A stretch of DNA of 64,000 bases from Triglochin maritima. Taxonomy: Eukaryota; Streptophyta; Magnoliopsida; Alismatales; Juncaginaceae. Position numbers and translations under genes: made by a program. Location of the stretch: contig OY821786.1 in the NCBI GenBank assembly GCA_963682175.1, positions 30,373,501 through 30,437,500 on the forward strand, read 5' to 3'. Each line of letters begins with the position of its first letter. Positions within the stretch are counted from its first letter, which is position 1. Positions 63,006-64,000 of the stretch are shown piece by piece. A model generated the notes under the pieces. It worked only from the letters and a program-made list of their open reading frames with translations. It ran no database searches and was not told the origin of the DNA.

Positions 63006-64000
63006 ATGCCTCCGAGACGCGTAAGACCTCCCCCACGAGACTGTAGCACCAGCAGTGAGACTGGGGGCGCGGACTGGGCTGAGGAGCGGCGGATGCTCTA
63101 TGACACGGTGGGGTGACTGGGAGCGATGTTGGATCGCCAGTCAGGCAGAGAAGAGCCAGCAGCGGCAGAAGCGATGCTCGACCGCTTTATGAGACAACAC
63201 CCGCCTACCTTTGATGGTAGAGGAGAGTCTGAGGCTGCGGAGGACTGGGTCCTGAAGATTCAGGAGATCCTTCAGGCGATTGAGTGCCCGCCTGAGAGGC
63301 AGACAGGCTTGGCAGCGTATGTGTTGGGCGGAGACGCGTCCAACTGGTGGAGGACCACATCTGCAGTGGTGTTTGAGGGCAGGACTGAGGTCAGCTGGGA
63401 GGAATTCCTGCGGGAGTTCAACGAGCAGTATTTCCCAGAGCATGTCAGAGATAGGAGGCGAGAGGAGTTTATGACTCTCAAGCAGGGAGAGGCGACCCTG
63501 GCTGAGTATACCCGGAGGTTCAATGCACTAGAGCGTTACTGTCCGGAGATTTGCGTGACACCGCTGCAGAGGGCGAGGAAGTTCATACGGGGGCTGAGGA
63601 AGCACCTCCGTACTCAAGTGACATACAGTATACCACATACGCTGCCTGATGCCGTGCGGTTTGCGACGATCATCGATCAGGATTACCAGCAGAATTATGT
63701 TGAGGCCAGGAGAGCACCGGGGAAGGTCAGTGGACGTCCGGGTGCTCCGCTAGCAGGGAACCTTGACAAGAGGCCCTGGATCGGAGGAGGTGGGCAACGC
63801 CAGCCTGAGGCGTGCAGAGGTTGTGGCATAGTTCACTCCGGAGAGTGTTGGGGCCGTGGAGTGTGCCACGGGTGTGGCAAGCCAGGCCACTTTGTACGAG
63901 ATTGTCCGAGCGGGCCAGGTGGGTCCAGCAGGCATTCAGGGCCACCAGCAGCAGGCAGAGGCGGAGGTCGCCGACCTTTTGCGCCGCCACAGCAGGGTCA
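63006..64000 (+). pseudogene. gag: Gypsy-2 gag (N-terminal part, runs off the window)
   Basis: Starts at MPPRRVRPPPRD, the usual start style of chromovirus gag, 120 bp after the LTR. TGA at 63114-63116 interrupts codon 37; otherwise the frame is open to the edge. The Retrotrans_gag domain (HPPTFDGRGES, WWRTTSAVVFEG, WEEFLREFNEQYFP, LKQGEATLAEYTRRFNAL, LRKHLRTQV) is followed by a CCHC zinc knuckle CHGCGKPGHFVRDC near 63859-63906. The single stop could be a nonsense change or could leave a shorter product starting at the ATG at 63126. The capsid and RNA-binding parts are otherwise intact. Confidence 0.8.

Larger units (their letters stand above)
56666..64000 (+). mobile_element. Gypsy-2, Ty3/gypsy element (5' LTR and gag; continues past the window)
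   Basis: Inserted in copia-2 after CCCTTAT. The order is 5' LTR with a hAT insertion, primer site, short leader and gag. LTR end and internal words match gypsy-1, so it is another copy or close relative of that family. Pol and the 3' LTR are beyond the right edge. Confidence 0.85.

Overview
The window is nuclear DNA from a flowering plant, almost certainly a eudicot. It holds nested Ty3/gypsy and Ty1/copia LTR retrotransposons, hAT DNA transposons with 8-bp target duplications, AT-rich intergenic DNA, and two intron-rich plant genes in plant-only or plant-typical families. I cannot name the genus from the sequence. All splice sites and element borders were read by eye.

Layout. 1-16.6 kb is a four-level nest. 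The integrase end and 3' LTR of a gypsy element (gypsy-1, 12361-16625, +) were interrupted by a copia element (copia-1, 4729-12359, -). Copia-1 was interrupted in turn by an Athila/Tat-like gag-protease element with no pol (1-4728, +). The gypsy-1 LTR was also hit by a solo LTR (13613-15125, TSD CATAA). 16.6-22.6 kb is AT-rich intergenic DNA with small duplications. 22647-28051 is an old LTR element (copia-3, -) whose interior is mostly non-coding and full of short hairpins. A 376-bp hAT-like MITE lies at 28483-28858. 29.8-31.4 kb carries diverged repeats of about 210 bp in front of a ten-exon TSO1/SOL-type CXC (CPP) gene at 31514-36984. 37-43 kb is intergenic, with a possible small minus-strand transcript and a 316-bp tandem duplication. 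A ten-exon gene for a predicted plastid protein of the At3g49140/At5g24060 type lies at 43135-51235. Then come a 596-bp solo LTR (52270-52865, TSD CTTAT), a second copy of the copia-1 family (copia-2, 53552-56665, +), and, inserted into it, gypsy-2 (56666 to the window end, +). The 5' LTR of gypsy-2 was itself hit by a 3.87-kb hAT element (57320-61186, TSD CGTGCAGC).

Most unexpected observations. (1) Four LTRs from at least three families (copia-1, the solo LTR, gypsy-1, gypsy-2) each carry a field of the palindromic decamer CGGT-NN-ACCG set out in pairs. The pair spacing is 19 bp in the two copia-type LTRs and 21-22 bp in the two gypsy LTRs. (2) Copia-3 carries, where pol should be, an array of small hairpins whose stems differ in sequence yet stay self-complementary around a constant C-TTCNG-G core. 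(3) Intron 1 of the plastid-protein gene looks built from diverged repeats, each beginning with a copy of the end of exon 1 and its splice donor.

The two host genes look intact. Every transposon protein gene is broken or cut off by the window, mostly by nonsense codons.
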